DNA of 64,000 nucleotides from NCBI RefSeq assembly GCF_900142075.1, contig NZ_FQZO01000006.1, positions 1 to 64,000 on the forward strand. The letters run 5' to 3'. Origin of the DNA: Clostridium amylolyticum. Its GTDB lineage: Bacteria; Bacillota; Clostridia; Clostridiales; Clostridiaceae. The position numbers were made by a program, and so were the translations under genes. Below the pieces are notes generated by a model that did no database searches, had not been told where the DNA came from, and saw nothing but the letters and a program-made list of their open reading frames with translations. Of the stretch, positions 42,501 to 50,290 are shown one piece after another. The first letter of the stretch is position 1, and each line of letters starts with the position of its first letter.

Positions 42501-42712
42501 TTTTGCTTGTTATCTTCTCTTATAAATCTTAAAGCCTTTTTTACTACTGAAGATATATAAGCTGACAAAATTGTCTTTGCTTCTTCCACATCCAAATTTT
42601 CTTTTTCAATTAAGTATTTATCTAAATTTAATTCTTTCAATCTCTCTTTTAATTCCTTATTAATAAGCTGCTCATATACCCCTTCTCTAATCACTTGTTC
42701 ATACACTCCCAT
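39518..42712 (-). CDS. PLD nuclease - SF2 helicase - DUF3427 protein
   Basis: A 1064-aa protein. After an N-terminal helical region (1-140) comes a phospholipase-D-like nuclease domain with one HxK motif RLHAKAYLF and GSSNLSNAALTSGLEWN (about residues 150-290). Then a DEAD/DEAH helicase: AATGVGKTVIAAFDY (about 365), VDEFHHAEA (about 460), LGLTATPERMDGK, and C-terminal QQLGRGLRLSEGK. The last 300 residues match the DUF3427 type. Such proteins are predicted restriction or defence enzymes that translocate on DNA and cut it. It has its own terminator before BREX, so it is an independent unit of the island. Confidence 0.8.
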   Translation of the reverse strand: MGVYEQVIREGVYEQLINKELKERLKELNLDKYLIEKENLDVEEAKTILSAYISSVVKKALRFIREDNKQNDKEALLSQIKACNELINSLGKLAVERNIEGFKIDEEGEMLRALYSKINNSRAVKEKKSTRPVTPLSQSSLFTGSSQEPNMMSELKKEILCSDSIDMLVSFVKWSGLRCIIDELREFTDHDNHNLRIITTSYMGATDLKAVEELSKLKNTAIKISYDTERTRLHAKAYLFKRETGFTTAYIGSSNLSNAALTSGLEWNLKVTEKASFDIIKKFEATFESYWNDDEFITFNGEEKAHKERLKVSLNKEGKGNSEDEFIFNFDIKPYYYQKEILEKLKAERTLFHRNKNLIVAATGVGKTVIAAFDYKDFVKEHRKHKNRLLFIAHREEILKQSRDTFRAILKDGNFGDLYVGGKVPDSIDNLFMSIQSFNSTKLYEKTTEDFYDFIIVDEFHHAEAPSYQRLLDYYKPKILLGLTATPERMDGKNVLEHFDDRIAAEMRLPEAIDRKLLSPFQYFGVPDLTDLSKLKWTRGGYDKEELEKIYTGNDIRVNQIIASLYKYVTDMEEVIGLGFCVSVEHAKYMADKFNKNGIPSMAVLGESSHEERSNAKRMLVNGDVKFIFTVDLYNEGVDIPEINTVLFLRPTESLTIFLQQLGRGLRLSEGKECLTVLDFVGQAHENYDFEQKFKVLMGKSKHSVQYNIENGFLNLPKGCYIHLEKQAKDYILRNIKSAKLTKAALISKLKHFESDTGQSLTLSNFMNHYGYTLIDIYGKNGDRSFTRMKVEAGLIDDFHNKDEETICKRFKNLFHINSRKLIEFSLNILTSGEKIKNLNEEEKLMVGMLYYSFYLDLPSKLGFDSFEEGLTSLYINNNELMEEALEILKYNYMHIDFIDKQLDLGFVCPLDLHCSYSTDQIMAAFGYFNEDKKPSFREGVKYFKEKKLDAFFITLNKSEKDYSPSTLYEDYAINEKLFHWQSQSRTSVESETGQRYINHIKAKNKIVLFIRENKKQDGITAPYVYVGEGEYVSHNGNMPISFVWRLQEELPAGMMKGANKSIV

Positions 42713-42829
42713 CCTACCCTATGTCTTTATATATAATATTTTACCATAGGCACATTAAATATCATAAGCTTTGAAAATTTCAAATTTTAAATTATCAGTG
42801 GCTTTCTATTATCCATTAGTATAACAAAA

Positions 42830-42866
42830 GAACCCCCTCAAGAATATCATCCCCAAGGAGGTCCTA
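42830..42866 (-). terminator. Terminator of the flavodiiron gene
   Basis: An RNA stem of about 11 bp with G-U pairs between GGACCTCCTTG and its partner GAGGGGGTTC, followed by TTTTGTT on the minus strand. It lies 20 bp after the stop at 42886. Confidence 0.6.
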
Positions 42867-42885
42867 AACTTATCATTTTATTAAA

Positions 42886-44085
42886 TTACTTCATTGACTC
42901 TATAATGCTGTCTGCAAGACCAGCTAGGGAGTCTCCGTCTTCTTCTCTCATAGAGGAGTTTATGGATATCTCTGGATCTAAGATATTCATATCCTTCATT
43001 TGTCCTAAAAGTTCACGCATTAACTTGCCGGACTGTGGAGCCCAGGATCCGTTTTCTAGTAGGGCTACAGTACGTTTTTGTAGGTTCAATGCTTTCATAT
43101 CTACTAGATAGTCGTGCATTGGTGGGAATATGTTTAAGTTGTAAGTTACGCTGGCAAGTACTAGGTGGCTGTATTTGAAGGTTTCTGAGATCAAGTAGGA
43201 TACATGAGTCTTGGAAACGTCATATACTGCTACGTTGGTCATGCCTTTTTCCACTAATTGTGTTGCTAAATAGTTAGCAGCAGTCTCAGTGTTGCCATAC
43301 ATGGAAGCGTAAACTATAAGTACACCCTTTTCCTCTGGCTCATATGTACTCCATTTTTGATATTTGTCTATGAAGTATCCTAAGTTATTACGCCATACTG
43401 GTCCATGTAATGGGCAGATATATTTAATATCCAAACCGCCAGCCTTTTTAAGTAAAGACTGTACATGAGGGCCATATTTACCTACTATGTTTGTATAATA
43501 TCTTCTTGCTTCCTCTAACCAACCACGGTCAAAGTCCATTTCATCATTAAATAGTTTACCACCTAATGCTCCAAAAGTTCCGAAGGCATCAGCAGCAAAT
43601 AATACACCGTCAGTGGTATCAAAAGTTACCATAACCTCTGGCCAGTGCACCATAGGAGCAGTTACGTATACCACGTTATGTTTTCCAAAGGACATGGTAT
43701 CTCCTTCTTTAACCACTACAGCTCTGCCATCTATATTAAATCCGAACTGCTGCATAAATAATACAGCTTTTTCAGTACATACTACCTTAACCTCTGGATA
43801 TCTAATTAAAATCTCTTCAATACTCGCTGCATGGTCTGGTTCCACATGATTTATAACCATATAATCTAAAGGTCTATCTCCTAATACACCTTTAATATTA
43901 TCTAAAAACTGACGGCATATAGACCAGTCTACAGTATCAAAAAGTACAGTTTTCTCATCCACTAATAAATAGGAGTTATAAGAAACACCTTTTGGAATAG
44001 GATGAATGTTTTCAAATAGTGCTAAACGATTATCGTTGCCACCAACCCAATAAAGATCATCTGTAATTTTTCTAACGCAATGCAT
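42886..44085 (-). CDS. fprA: Flavodiiron protein (A-type flavoprotein)
   Basis: A 399-aa protein. Residues 1-250 form the metallo-beta-lactamase-like domain with the diiron ligands NHVEPDH (H-x-E-x-D-H), then HWPEVM and PLHGPVW. Residues 255-399 are a flavodoxin domain with the FMN loop SMYGNTETAANYLA. It reduces oxygen (or NO) to water using electrons from rubredoxin, protecting an anaerobe. The gene immediately upstream encodes a fusion ending in rubredoxin, and the 56-bp gap suggests one transcript. Confidence 0.9.
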   Translation of the reverse strand: MHCVRKITDDLYWVGGNDNRLALFENIHPIPKGVSYNSYLLVDEKTVLFDTVDWSICRQFLDNIKGVLGDRPLDYMVINHVEPDHAASIEEILIRYPEVKVVCTEKAVLFMQQFGFNIDGRAVVVKEGDTMSFGKHNVVYVTAPMVHWPEVMVTFDTTDGVLFAADAFGTFGALGGKLFNDEMDFDRGWLEEARRYYTNIVGKYGPHVQSLLKKAGGLDIKYICPLHGPVWRNNLGYFIDKYQKWSTYEPEEKGVLIVYASMYGNTETAANYLATQLVEKGMTNVAVYDVSKTHVSYLISETFKYSHLVLASVTYNLNIFPPMHDYLVDMKALNLQKRTVALLENGSWAPQSGKLMRELLGQMKDMNILDPEISINSSMREEDGDSLAGLADSIIESMK

Positions 44086-44141
44086 GGATTTTATCCTCCT
44101 TTATCAAAAGCTGAATATTAATGTTCACTTTATTATACCAG

Positions 44142-46049
44142 TTATGCCTCTATAAATATAGCTTTTTCTTCACCGCAAGCAGGGCATGTCCACTCTTCTG
44201 GCACCTTATCAAAGAGTGTACCAGGAGCGATTTCTCCTTCAGCATCACCCACGCCAGGATCATATTCGTAACCACAACCTCCACACACATAGTGCTTCCA
44301 TGTTGGTGCTACTTTCTGAGGAGCTGCCTTCTTCATTTTCTTCATTGGTGGAGCATCTTTCTTTGCTTCTCCATTATCTAAGGCTGCAGTAAGAAGAGGT
44401 AAAATTTCTTCCAAATCTCCAACTATACCATAGTCTGCATTCTTGAAAATCTTGGCATTAGCATTATTATTTATAGCCACAATGGTAGTAGCATCCTTTA
44501 TACCTTTTAAATGTTGACCTGCTCCAGAAATACCACAGGCAAAATAAAGATTTCCATTAAACTTTTGTCCTGACATACCAACATATCTATTTAGTGGTAC
44601 ATATTTTAAAGTTTCAGCTACAGGACGTGAAGAACCTATGGCTGCACCAGCTTGTACTGCCAAGTCTTCTATTAGGTGCATATTTTCTTTCTTACCTATA
44701 CCCATTCCTGCACTAACCACTCTATCTGCCTTACTGATAGGTGTATCTAAAGGAATTCCCACAGTAAAGTCATATCCATCTTCTTTAAGAGCTTTTACAA
44801 GTTCATCAACTTTTTCTTTAGCGCTGCCTTTCTTAAATATCATCTTTTTACGATATCCGGTAGCTGGTCCTTGTGGAGCAGCCTTTGCTGCGCTTTGACT
44901 CTTTGGCATCTTGCCTATTATGTGAGCTGAAATAACTAAACGTTGAATTTCGTTAGTTCCTTCGTATATAGTACAAATCTTAGCATCTCTATAAGCACGT
45001 TCTACTTCCATACCCTTTAGATATCCGCTTCCTCCAAAGATTTGAAGAGCATCATTTACAATCTCAAGACAAACGTCAGAAGCATATTGTTTTGCCATAG
45101 CTGCTTCCATGCTATAATTTTCATGGTGTTCCTTAAGCTCTGCTGCGCTATAAACTAAGAATCTAGCTGCTCTAAGCTTTGTAGCCATATCAGCTAACTT
45201 AAAGGCTATAACTTGATTTTGGCAGATAGGCTTTCCAAATTGAACTCTTTCCTTTGAATAGGCTAGAGCATTTTCATAAGCTCCTTGAGCTATACCTAGG
45301 GCTTGGGCTGCAATACCTATACGGCCTCCGTCTAGGGTAGCCATAGCTATTTTGAAGCCTTCCCCTTCTTTACCTAAAAGATTTTCCTTTGGAACTTTAA
45401 CTTCGTTGAAGATAAGTTCTGCAGTGGCAGAGGAACGAATACCCATCTTATCATAATGCTTTCCAAAGGTGAAACCTTCCCAGCCCTTTTCTACTATAAA
45501 GGCACTGATTCCACGAGTTCCAATGTTTGGTGTAGTAACAGCAAAGATAACATATATATCAGCTTCACCACCATTAGTGATGAAAATCTTCTCTCCATTT
45601 AATATATAATGGTCACCTTCTAATACCGCAGTAGTCTCTGTACCACCAGCGTCGCTGCCTGCATTTTCCTCTGTAAGACCAAAGGCTCCTATTTTTTCTC
45701 CTTTAGCTAGTGGAACCAAGTATTTTTTCTTCTGCTTTTCAGTTCCAAAAGCAGATATAGGATATGCACCTAGAGAGGTATGGGCGGAAAGAATTACTCC
45801 TGTTCCTCCATCTACTCTTGATAATTCTTCTACAGCTATAGCATAGCTGATTACATCTGCACCAGCTCCACCGTATTCTTTCCCATAGGGAAGCCCCATT
45901 ATGTCCAATTTACCTAATTTATGAATGGCTTCTGTTGGGAACTTATTTTCCTGATCCAACATAAATGCTATAGGCTTAATTTCCTCTTCAGCAAACTGTC
46001 TGACCTTCATTCTTAAATTTTCATGTTGCTCAGTAGTCTTAAAAAACAT
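44142..46049 (-). CDS. Acyl-CoA dehydrogenase - ETF-alpha C-terminal domain - rubredoxin fusion
   Basis: A 635-aa three-domain enzyme. Residues 1-380 are an acyl-CoA dehydrogenase (GAFGLTEENAGSDAGGTET, FGKPICQNQVIAFKLADM, YEGTNEIQRLVISAHIIGK). Residues about 400-570 are the FAD-binding C-terminal domain of ETF alpha (VSAGMGIGKKENM, GSSRPVAETL, YVGMSGQK, ISGAGQHLKG). The last 50 are rubredoxin with CGGCGYEYDPGVGD and WTCPACGEE. Electrons from acyl-CoA oxidation could pass within one polypeptide to the rubredoxin iron and on to the adjacent flavodiiron protein. The start has AGGAGGAGGCAGG in front. Confidence 0.88.
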   Translation of the reverse strand: MFFKTTEQHENLRMKVRQFAEEEIKPIAFMLDQENKFPTEAIHKLGKLDIMGLPYGKEYGGAGADVISYAIAVEELSRVDGGTGVILSAHTSLGAYPISAFGTEKQKKKYLVPLAKGEKIGAFGLTEENAGSDAGGTETTAVLEGDHYILNGEKIFITNGGEADIYVIFAVTTPNIGTRGISAFIVEKGWEGFTFGKHYDKMGIRSSATAELIFNEVKVPKENLLGKEGEGFKIAMATLDGGRIGIAAQALGIAQGAYENALAYSKERVQFGKPICQNQVIAFKLADMATKLRAARFLVYSAAELKEHHENYSMEAAMAKQYASDVCLEIVNDALQIFGGSGYLKGMEVERAYRDAKICTIYEGTNEIQRLVISAHIIGKMPKSQSAAKAAPQGPATGYRKKMIFKKGSAKEKVDELVKALKEDGYDFTVGIPLDTPISKADRVVSAGMGIGKKENMHLIEDLAVQAGAAIGSSRPVAETLKYVPLNRYVGMSGQKFNGNLYFACGISGAGQHLKGIKDATTIVAINNNANAKIFKNADYGIVGDLEEILPLLTAALDNGEAKKDAPPMKKMKKAAPQKVAPTWKHYVCGGCGYEYDPGVGDAEGEIAPGTLFDKVPEEWTCPACGEEKAIFIEA

Positions 46050-46481
46050 ATTCCTGCCTCCTCCTGTAATACGTTTACACTAATATCCTACCGTGAAATA
46101 TATAGACAAAAATAATAAGGTTAAGAGTCGCTAGCAAAACCTCTTAACCTTATAGAACTTCTAGTGACTTTTCTATTATGTAAAAATTTAATATACTTCA
46201 CAGTATTATCATATTTAAAACTTTTTCTTTAAATGTATACCTTTATTATCTACTTTTATTATATTCCTTAAAATTTTACAATGCAAACCTATTTCCAGCC
46301 AATTTCCCCCAATATCTCTCATAAAAGGGTAAATATATCCTTTAATAACTATTTCATTGCTTGTACATCTTTTTTTAGCTGTTTCTTTGCATATTCTTGC
46401 ATTACCTTTTTATTTCTTCCAATGGTATTTACAGGATATACTTCTTACAGGCTATTTATAAATTAGTTAAGACAGAGACCA
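46050..46481. other. Intergenic region between the fusion enzyme and the surface protein
   Basis: A 432-bp stretch. It holds a terminator hairpin (46115-46153) and, presumably, the promoter of the acyl-CoA dehydrogenase fusion just upstream of 46049. A short plus-strand frame at 46281-46466 has no ribosome binding site and looks accidental. Confidence 0.5.
46115..46153 (-). terminator. Hairpin terminator
   Basis: A perfect 13-bp stem ATAAGGTTAAGAG / CTCTTAACCTTAT with a 13-base loop, followed by TATTTTTG on the minus strand. It would stop transcription from the 46482-47591 gene before the downstream enzyme. Confidence 0.7.
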
Positions 46482-47591
46482 TCACTTAGTTACATAAGCC
46501 ATATACGTATACATATTAACTCCATTATGTTTACCAAAATAACCTCCAGAAACTGCACATGATTTATCTGGAAAATCTTTTTTCATCAACTCTATTAATT
46601 GTTTAGAATATTTTGTACTTTTACTATTATCCAAATAATTGCTAGAATCTAAAATAATATTCCATGTTTTATTATAGTTATCAAAGAAAGGGGTAAATGG
46701 CTCTTTAGACTGAATATTTATACCATGTCTACTCCACCAAGCCTCTTTCTCTTCAGTAAGCTCATATCTCTTGCTAGGTGAAGTCGGTTTAGTAGGTGTA
46801 GTTGGTTTAGTGTTAGGTGTTTCAGTAGGCTTTGATGCTGGTGTACTAGGCTTAGAACTAGTGCCGCTTGTACTTCCTGAGCTTGTCCCTTTACTAGATT
46901 GAGAACTAGTGTTGTTTGCACTTCCCGAACTTGTCCCTTTACTAGGTTGTGATGTTTTATTTGATGAGTTTCCACTAGCTATATCTTTTTCAGCTGTGCC
47001 TTCTTCAACGTTCTCTTTTTCTGCTATCTCCTTTTGTACTAATGCCAAGGATGTCATTGTTTCATCTATAACTTTTTGTGCATCTGTAAACTTATTTTCA
47101 GATATATGAGTGTTACAAGATTTTTTAGTGTCTTCAACTTTAGCTTCCCACTCTTTAGGCAGTTTGTTAAAATCTATTTCATCTAATTGTTTTAGATTCT
47201 TTTCTATCAACTCTCTATTATATTTAACTAAAGTTTCTATTTGTTTATCTGCTTCCTGTTTTATTTCTTCATATTTACCAAAATCTTTATTCTGTATGGC
47301 AGAATCTAACTGAACTATAAAATCCTCTAAACTCTTCTTTGCGTCACATCCTAAAGAGTTCTTTACATAAGGCTCCAAGGTTTGTGCATATTCTTCAATA
47401 GTCTTAATTTTCTTTCCTAATACTTGTTGTTCTTCTAATTCAAGCTTAGCAATATTTTTTTGCTTATAGTTATTATATATAGTAACACCACCTACAATAC
47501 CGGTTCCCACAATAATAACGCTAATACCTCCTATTAATACTCTTGCTTTTGAGCTCGTTTTAATTAGCTTTAATAAATTACTTATTCTCAA
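46482..47591 (-). CDS. Membrane-anchored Ser/Thr/Pro-rich surface protein
   Basis: A 369-aa protein. There is one N-terminal membrane segment (ARVLIGGISVIIVGTGIVGG, about residues 16-36). Then an approximately 160-residue helical, charged region (EIKQEADKQIETLVKYNREL, AEKENVEEGTAEKD), a low-complexity linker (about residues 205-280) of SKGTSSGS and PSTPASKPTETP type, and an approximately 90-residue C-terminal domain with GINIQSKEPFTPFFDN and SYFGKHNGV-like sequence. It is likely anchored with its long domain outside. I do not recognise the C-terminal domain. It lies far from the island genes, so I treat it as core or strain-specific surface protein. Confidence 0.65.
   Translation of the reverse strand: MRISNLLKLIKTSSKARVLIGGISVIIVGTGIVGGVTIYNNYKQKNIAKLELEEQQVLGKKIKTIEEYAQTLEPYVKNSLGCDAKKSLEDFIVQLDSAIQNKDFGKYEEIKQEADKQIETLVKYNRELIEKNLKQLDEIDFNKLPKEWEAKVEDTKKSCNTHISENKFTDAQKVIDETMTSLALVQKEIAEKENVEEGTAEKDIASGNSSNKTSQPSKGTSSGSANNTSSQSSKGTSSGSTSGTSSKPSTPASKPTETPNTKPTTPTKPTSPSKRYELTEEKEAWWSRHGINIQSKEPFTPFFDNYNKTWNIILDSSNYLDNSKSTKYSKQLIELMKKDFPDKSCAVSGGYFGKHNGVNMYTYMAYVTK
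46857..46952. repeat. Tandem 48-bp repeat inside the Ser/Thr linker
   Basis: Two units encode SKGTSSGSANNTSSQS and SKGTSSGSTSGTSSKP (16 residues each). They are similar at DNA level and lie side by side. Such repeats can vary in number between strains by slippage or recombination. Confidence 0.6.
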
Positions 47592-47690
47592 TTAATACAT
47601 CCCCTTTTATGTGAAAAATTAAACACCTACACTATAATATCATGTTTGTAACATTATGTAAAATTATGCGATAGTTGCCTGATAACAAAA

Positions 47691-47742
47691 AAAGGAGCTG
47701 ACACCCATGAACTAATATAGTCCATTAAGCATCAGCTCCTTT
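47691..47742 (-). terminator. Terminator of the small Cys-rich gene
   Basis: Arms AAAGGAGCTGA (47691-47701) and TCAGCTCCTTT (47732-47742) enclose a 30-base loop, followed by TTTTTTGTTA on the minus strand. Just downstream of the 44-aa gene. Confidence 0.7.
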
Positions 47743-47750
47743 TATTCTAA

Positions 47751-47885
47751 CTATCTACAGAAAAGCAATAGCAGCCATATCAAAGATGAATCATTACATC
47801 CAGAACCAAAACCAGAACCAAAGCCATTGCCACAACTGTTGTTACAGCAGCAATCACGTCTTCTTCTGCAGCATCTTCTTGACAT
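47751..47885 (-). CDS. Small Cys-rich protein with hydrophobic C-terminus
   Basis: A 44-aa protein, shorter than usual annotation cut-offs. It starts MSRRCCRRRRDCCCNN, continues with Gly/Phe repeats GNGFGSGFGSGCNDSS and ends LIWLLLLFCR. Seven of its 44 residues are Cys. It has AAAGGGGG in front and a strong terminator behind, so it looks like a real monocistronic gene. The basic Cys-rich head, Gly linker and short hydrophobic tail suggest a spore-coat or membrane-associated peptide; the function is unknown. Confidence 0.65.
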   Translation of the reverse strand: MSRRCCRRRRDCCCNNSCGNGFGSGFGSGCNDSSLIWLLLLFCR

Positions 47886-47922
47886 TATAGTATCCCCCTT
47901 TCTCTTCTTATGTTAAAGTTGC

Positions 47923-49200
47923 TTATATTAAGGGTTGAGCTAAGATATCATTTAGATTTAATTTTTTCACTCTATTTTTTATTTCCTCTACATCAGTACT
48001 ATATAATCCTAATTTATTCATTCTCTCAAAGTATTCTGCCCCTGCAAAGGTGTATCTGTTTTTCCTTCCTTTTCTGGTGAGAAGTTTATGATTAGCATAG
48101 GATATAATATCTCCTATGGCAGTGCTGCTAGGCAGTATAAGCAGTGGTATGCCTAGATGATATCTTACTGCATTATGACCTGCTAAGGCACCAGTGCACA
48201 TAGCTTCAGTATGCCCTACAAAAAGCCCGGATTTTTCTCCTGCGCAAAACATGTTGTCTATGCCTTTAATCTTCATATCGTCAGTTCTTGGAGCCATGGA
48301 AAGGTATCTAACGGAGTTTCCTTTGCCTCCTGCATAGGGGTCTATATATTTTGCTTTTTCTAGTCCTTTTATTTTTCTTAATTTCTCTAAGAGGTAGTAG
48401 GTGGTCATTAGCTTGGCACTACCTGTATCTAACAAAATTATATTTTCAGCAAATTCTTTTAAGGCATATTGCTGACACACCTTAGATTTTAGCTTTTCTA
48501 AATTTACATCCTCAGGTGGTATATCTATAATCATAACTCCGTCTTTATTCAGCTTTTCTCTAACCTCTTCAGAAAGGCTTTCTTTATCTAATTTGCAGGA
48601 TCCGCTAAAGGCTCCTAGGGAACCATCTTCTCTTTCCCCTTGAAAATCCTCTATACCTGCTCTGGCGCTTAAGCTTACCCTGGGACCAAAGGCTGGACAT
48701 CTTAAAATGCACATGGCACAGCCGTTGCCGTACTTTAAGCAATTTCCCATGGGTCCTGTGGAGCCTGTGGTCTCTATAAACACATCCCCTTCTACAAACT
48801 CTTCATTTTCTATGAATATTCCCTTTATTTTGCGGTTTTCTATGGAAACATCCGTAACTCTAGCTATTAAGTGAATATTGATGCCTAAATCCTCTAAATG
48901 CTTTTTTACCGCAGGTTCTATTTCATTTACATCATAGAGCCATGCATGTTTATGGCCAGGAAAACTGATGTTTTTATGCCTGCTTAAAGCATCTGTAATA
49001 TTTATTAAATCTCCGGCTCCCATTTCAATTAGTTCTTCTGCCGCAGTAAACCTACCGTTATTTCTCATAATTCCGCCTACATTACCTAAGCCTAAAAGAA
49101 GATCTGTCCTTTCATAGATATGCACCTCAGCCCCAGCTTTTCTAGCTGATATTGCTGCTGCGCATCCTGCCCAACCTCCACCTATAATAATCACTTTCAT
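47923..49200 (-). CDS. FAD-dependent oxidoreductase
   Basis: A 425-aa protein. N-terminal dinucleotide motif MKVIIIGGGWAGCAAAISAR, followed by EVHIYERTDLLLGLGNVGG. A Cys-containing stretch (CLKYGNGCAMCILRCPAFG, about residues 163-181) may bind a cluster or serve in redox. The C-terminal FAD motif is NMFCAGEKSGLFVGHTEA. Distantly like GidA/TrmFO flavoproteins but shorter; the substrate is unknown. Its ATGA start overlaps the stop of the ferredoxin-reductase-like gene by 4 bp, so the two are a coupled pair. Confidence 0.7.
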   Translation of the reverse strand: MKVIIIGGGWAGCAAAISARKAGAEVHIYERTDLLLGLGNVGGIMRNNGRFTAAEELIEMGAGDLINITDALSRHKNISFPGHKHAWLYDVNEIEPAVKKHLEDLGINIHLIARVTDVSIENRKIKGIFIENEEFVEGDVFIETTGSTGPMGNCLKYGNGCAMCILRCPAFGPRVSLSARAGIEDFQGEREDGSLGAFSGSCKLDKESLSEEVREKLNKDGVMIIDIPPEDVNLEKLKSKVCQQYALKEFAENIILLDTGSAKLMTTYYLLEKLRKIKGLEKAKYIDPYAGGKGNSVRYLSMAPRTDDMKIKGIDNMFCAGEKSGLFVGHTEAMCTGALAGHNAVRYHLGIPLLILPSSTAIGDIISYANHKLLTRKGRKNRYTFAGAEYFERMNKLGLYSTDVEEIKNRVKKLNLNDILAQPLI

Positions 49201-50180
49201 ATAAGTCTTCTCCCCTCAAATAAATTACTAGGCTCACACTGAACCTTGCATAGCCTTTTAACTATATGACCGCTGTATCTGCTGCTGCAGCTTCCGCATA
49301 CTCCCTCACCGCAACACATTTTAGCGTTATTACAACAAGATAATTTAATGCTATCTTGAAACTTTTTTGTGATCTTATAGGATAATATGTCTGCCGCTGA
49401 GCAGTGAAGCAATTTAAATTCTTTATTCTTAATAAGATCCTCTACATAATTTATAAACTCTTCTGTAAGCTCACCTTTCTCTAGCATTTCAATATCATGA
49501 ATTTCAATATTATATTTCTTAAGATATTCTTCTGATATAAAACTATTAAAAGGTGTCTTATCCAGTAATAAAACTACTTGGTTATTATTAGCTATTAATT
49601 TGTCTATTACCGGTACCATAGGAGCCGCTCCTATGCCCCTAGCTGCAATGATGGCTTTGGAGTTTTTTAAAGTATATATATTCTTCAACCCAAATATTCC
49701 ATTCCAAAAGGGTCCTCTTACAAGGATTTTTTCTCCCTTTCCTAGAGCTAGGATGTTTTTAGTTTTAATCCCTCTTATTTCGATAGCTACTGTGATTATA
49801 TTTTCATCTAAGTCTACATGCATTATGGATATGGGAGTATCATAAAATTGCATGGTATTTGGCTTTCTTATAAAAATATAGCTTCCTGGGTAGGATAAAT
49901 CTTGAGCTAATTTTCTAGGAACCTTTATTTTTAGTTTAAGCACCTCTTCCTCTAGCATAATCCTATCCTCTATTTGAGCATTATAAGACTTTCTTTGAGC
50001 TTTAGGATTACTTCCATTAGATGAATACTCCTGTAAAATGCATGTACCTTTCCAGTTAATACAATCACAAAAGGATTTTCCTGATAATTGAGAACATATA
50101 ATACATTCATTGGCTGCTGCAAGATGGCATGGGCAAAACTCTGTGCCTGCATCTATACAGTCTCGCACTTCATATTTCAA
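49197..50180 (-). CDS. Ferredoxin-reductase-like electron transfer subunit with Cys-rich N-terminus
   Basis: A 327-aa protein. The N-terminus is Cys-rich (CIDAGTEFCPCHLAAANECI, CDCINWKGTC). The middle is an FAD/NAD-binding module related to PyrK and sulfide-dehydrogenase-type subunits (LPYPGSYIFIRKP-like segment, ILVRGPFWNGIFGL, IIAARGIGAAPMVPVIDKL). The C-terminus has CCGEGVCGSCSSR, as for a 2Fe-2S cluster. It probably passes electrons between NAD(P)H or ferredoxin and the flavoprotein encoded next to it. Confidence 0.7.
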   Translation of the reverse strand: MKYEVRDCIDAGTEFCPCHLAAANECIICSQLSGKSFCDCINWKGTCILQEYSSNGSNPKAQRKSYNAQIEDRIMLEEEVLKLKIKVPRKLAQDLSYPGSYIFIRKPNTMQFYDTPISIMHVDLDENIITVAIEIRGIKTKNILALGKGEKILVRGPFWNGIFGLKNIYTLKNSKAIIAARGIGAAPMVPVIDKLIANNNQVVLLLDKTPFNSFISEEYLKKYNIEIHDIEMLEKGELTEEFINYVEDLIKNKEFKLLHCSAADILSYKITKKFQDSIKLSCCNNAKMCCGEGVCGSCSSRYSGHIVKRLCKVQCEPSNLFEGRRLI

Positions 50181-50264
50181 TTTATAACCACCCCTCTGAT
50201 GGATATGATGTTTACTGCTTAATAATAGGGTATTTTAAATATTTTATTTTGTTACACATAAAAT

Positions 50265-50290
50265 AAAAAAGCTCTTAATAAGAGCTTTTT
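50265..50290 (-). terminator. Terminator of the carboxypeptidase gene
   Basis: Stem AAAAAAGCTCTT / AAGAGCTTTTT with a 3-base loop and a following T-run. It overlaps the end of the dacB-like gene. Confidence 0.8.

Noticed and set aside
46281..46466. 61-aa plus-strand frame
   Set aside because: No ribosome binding site, unusual Phe/Ser/Cys-rich composition, located in a terminator/promoter gap; probably chance.
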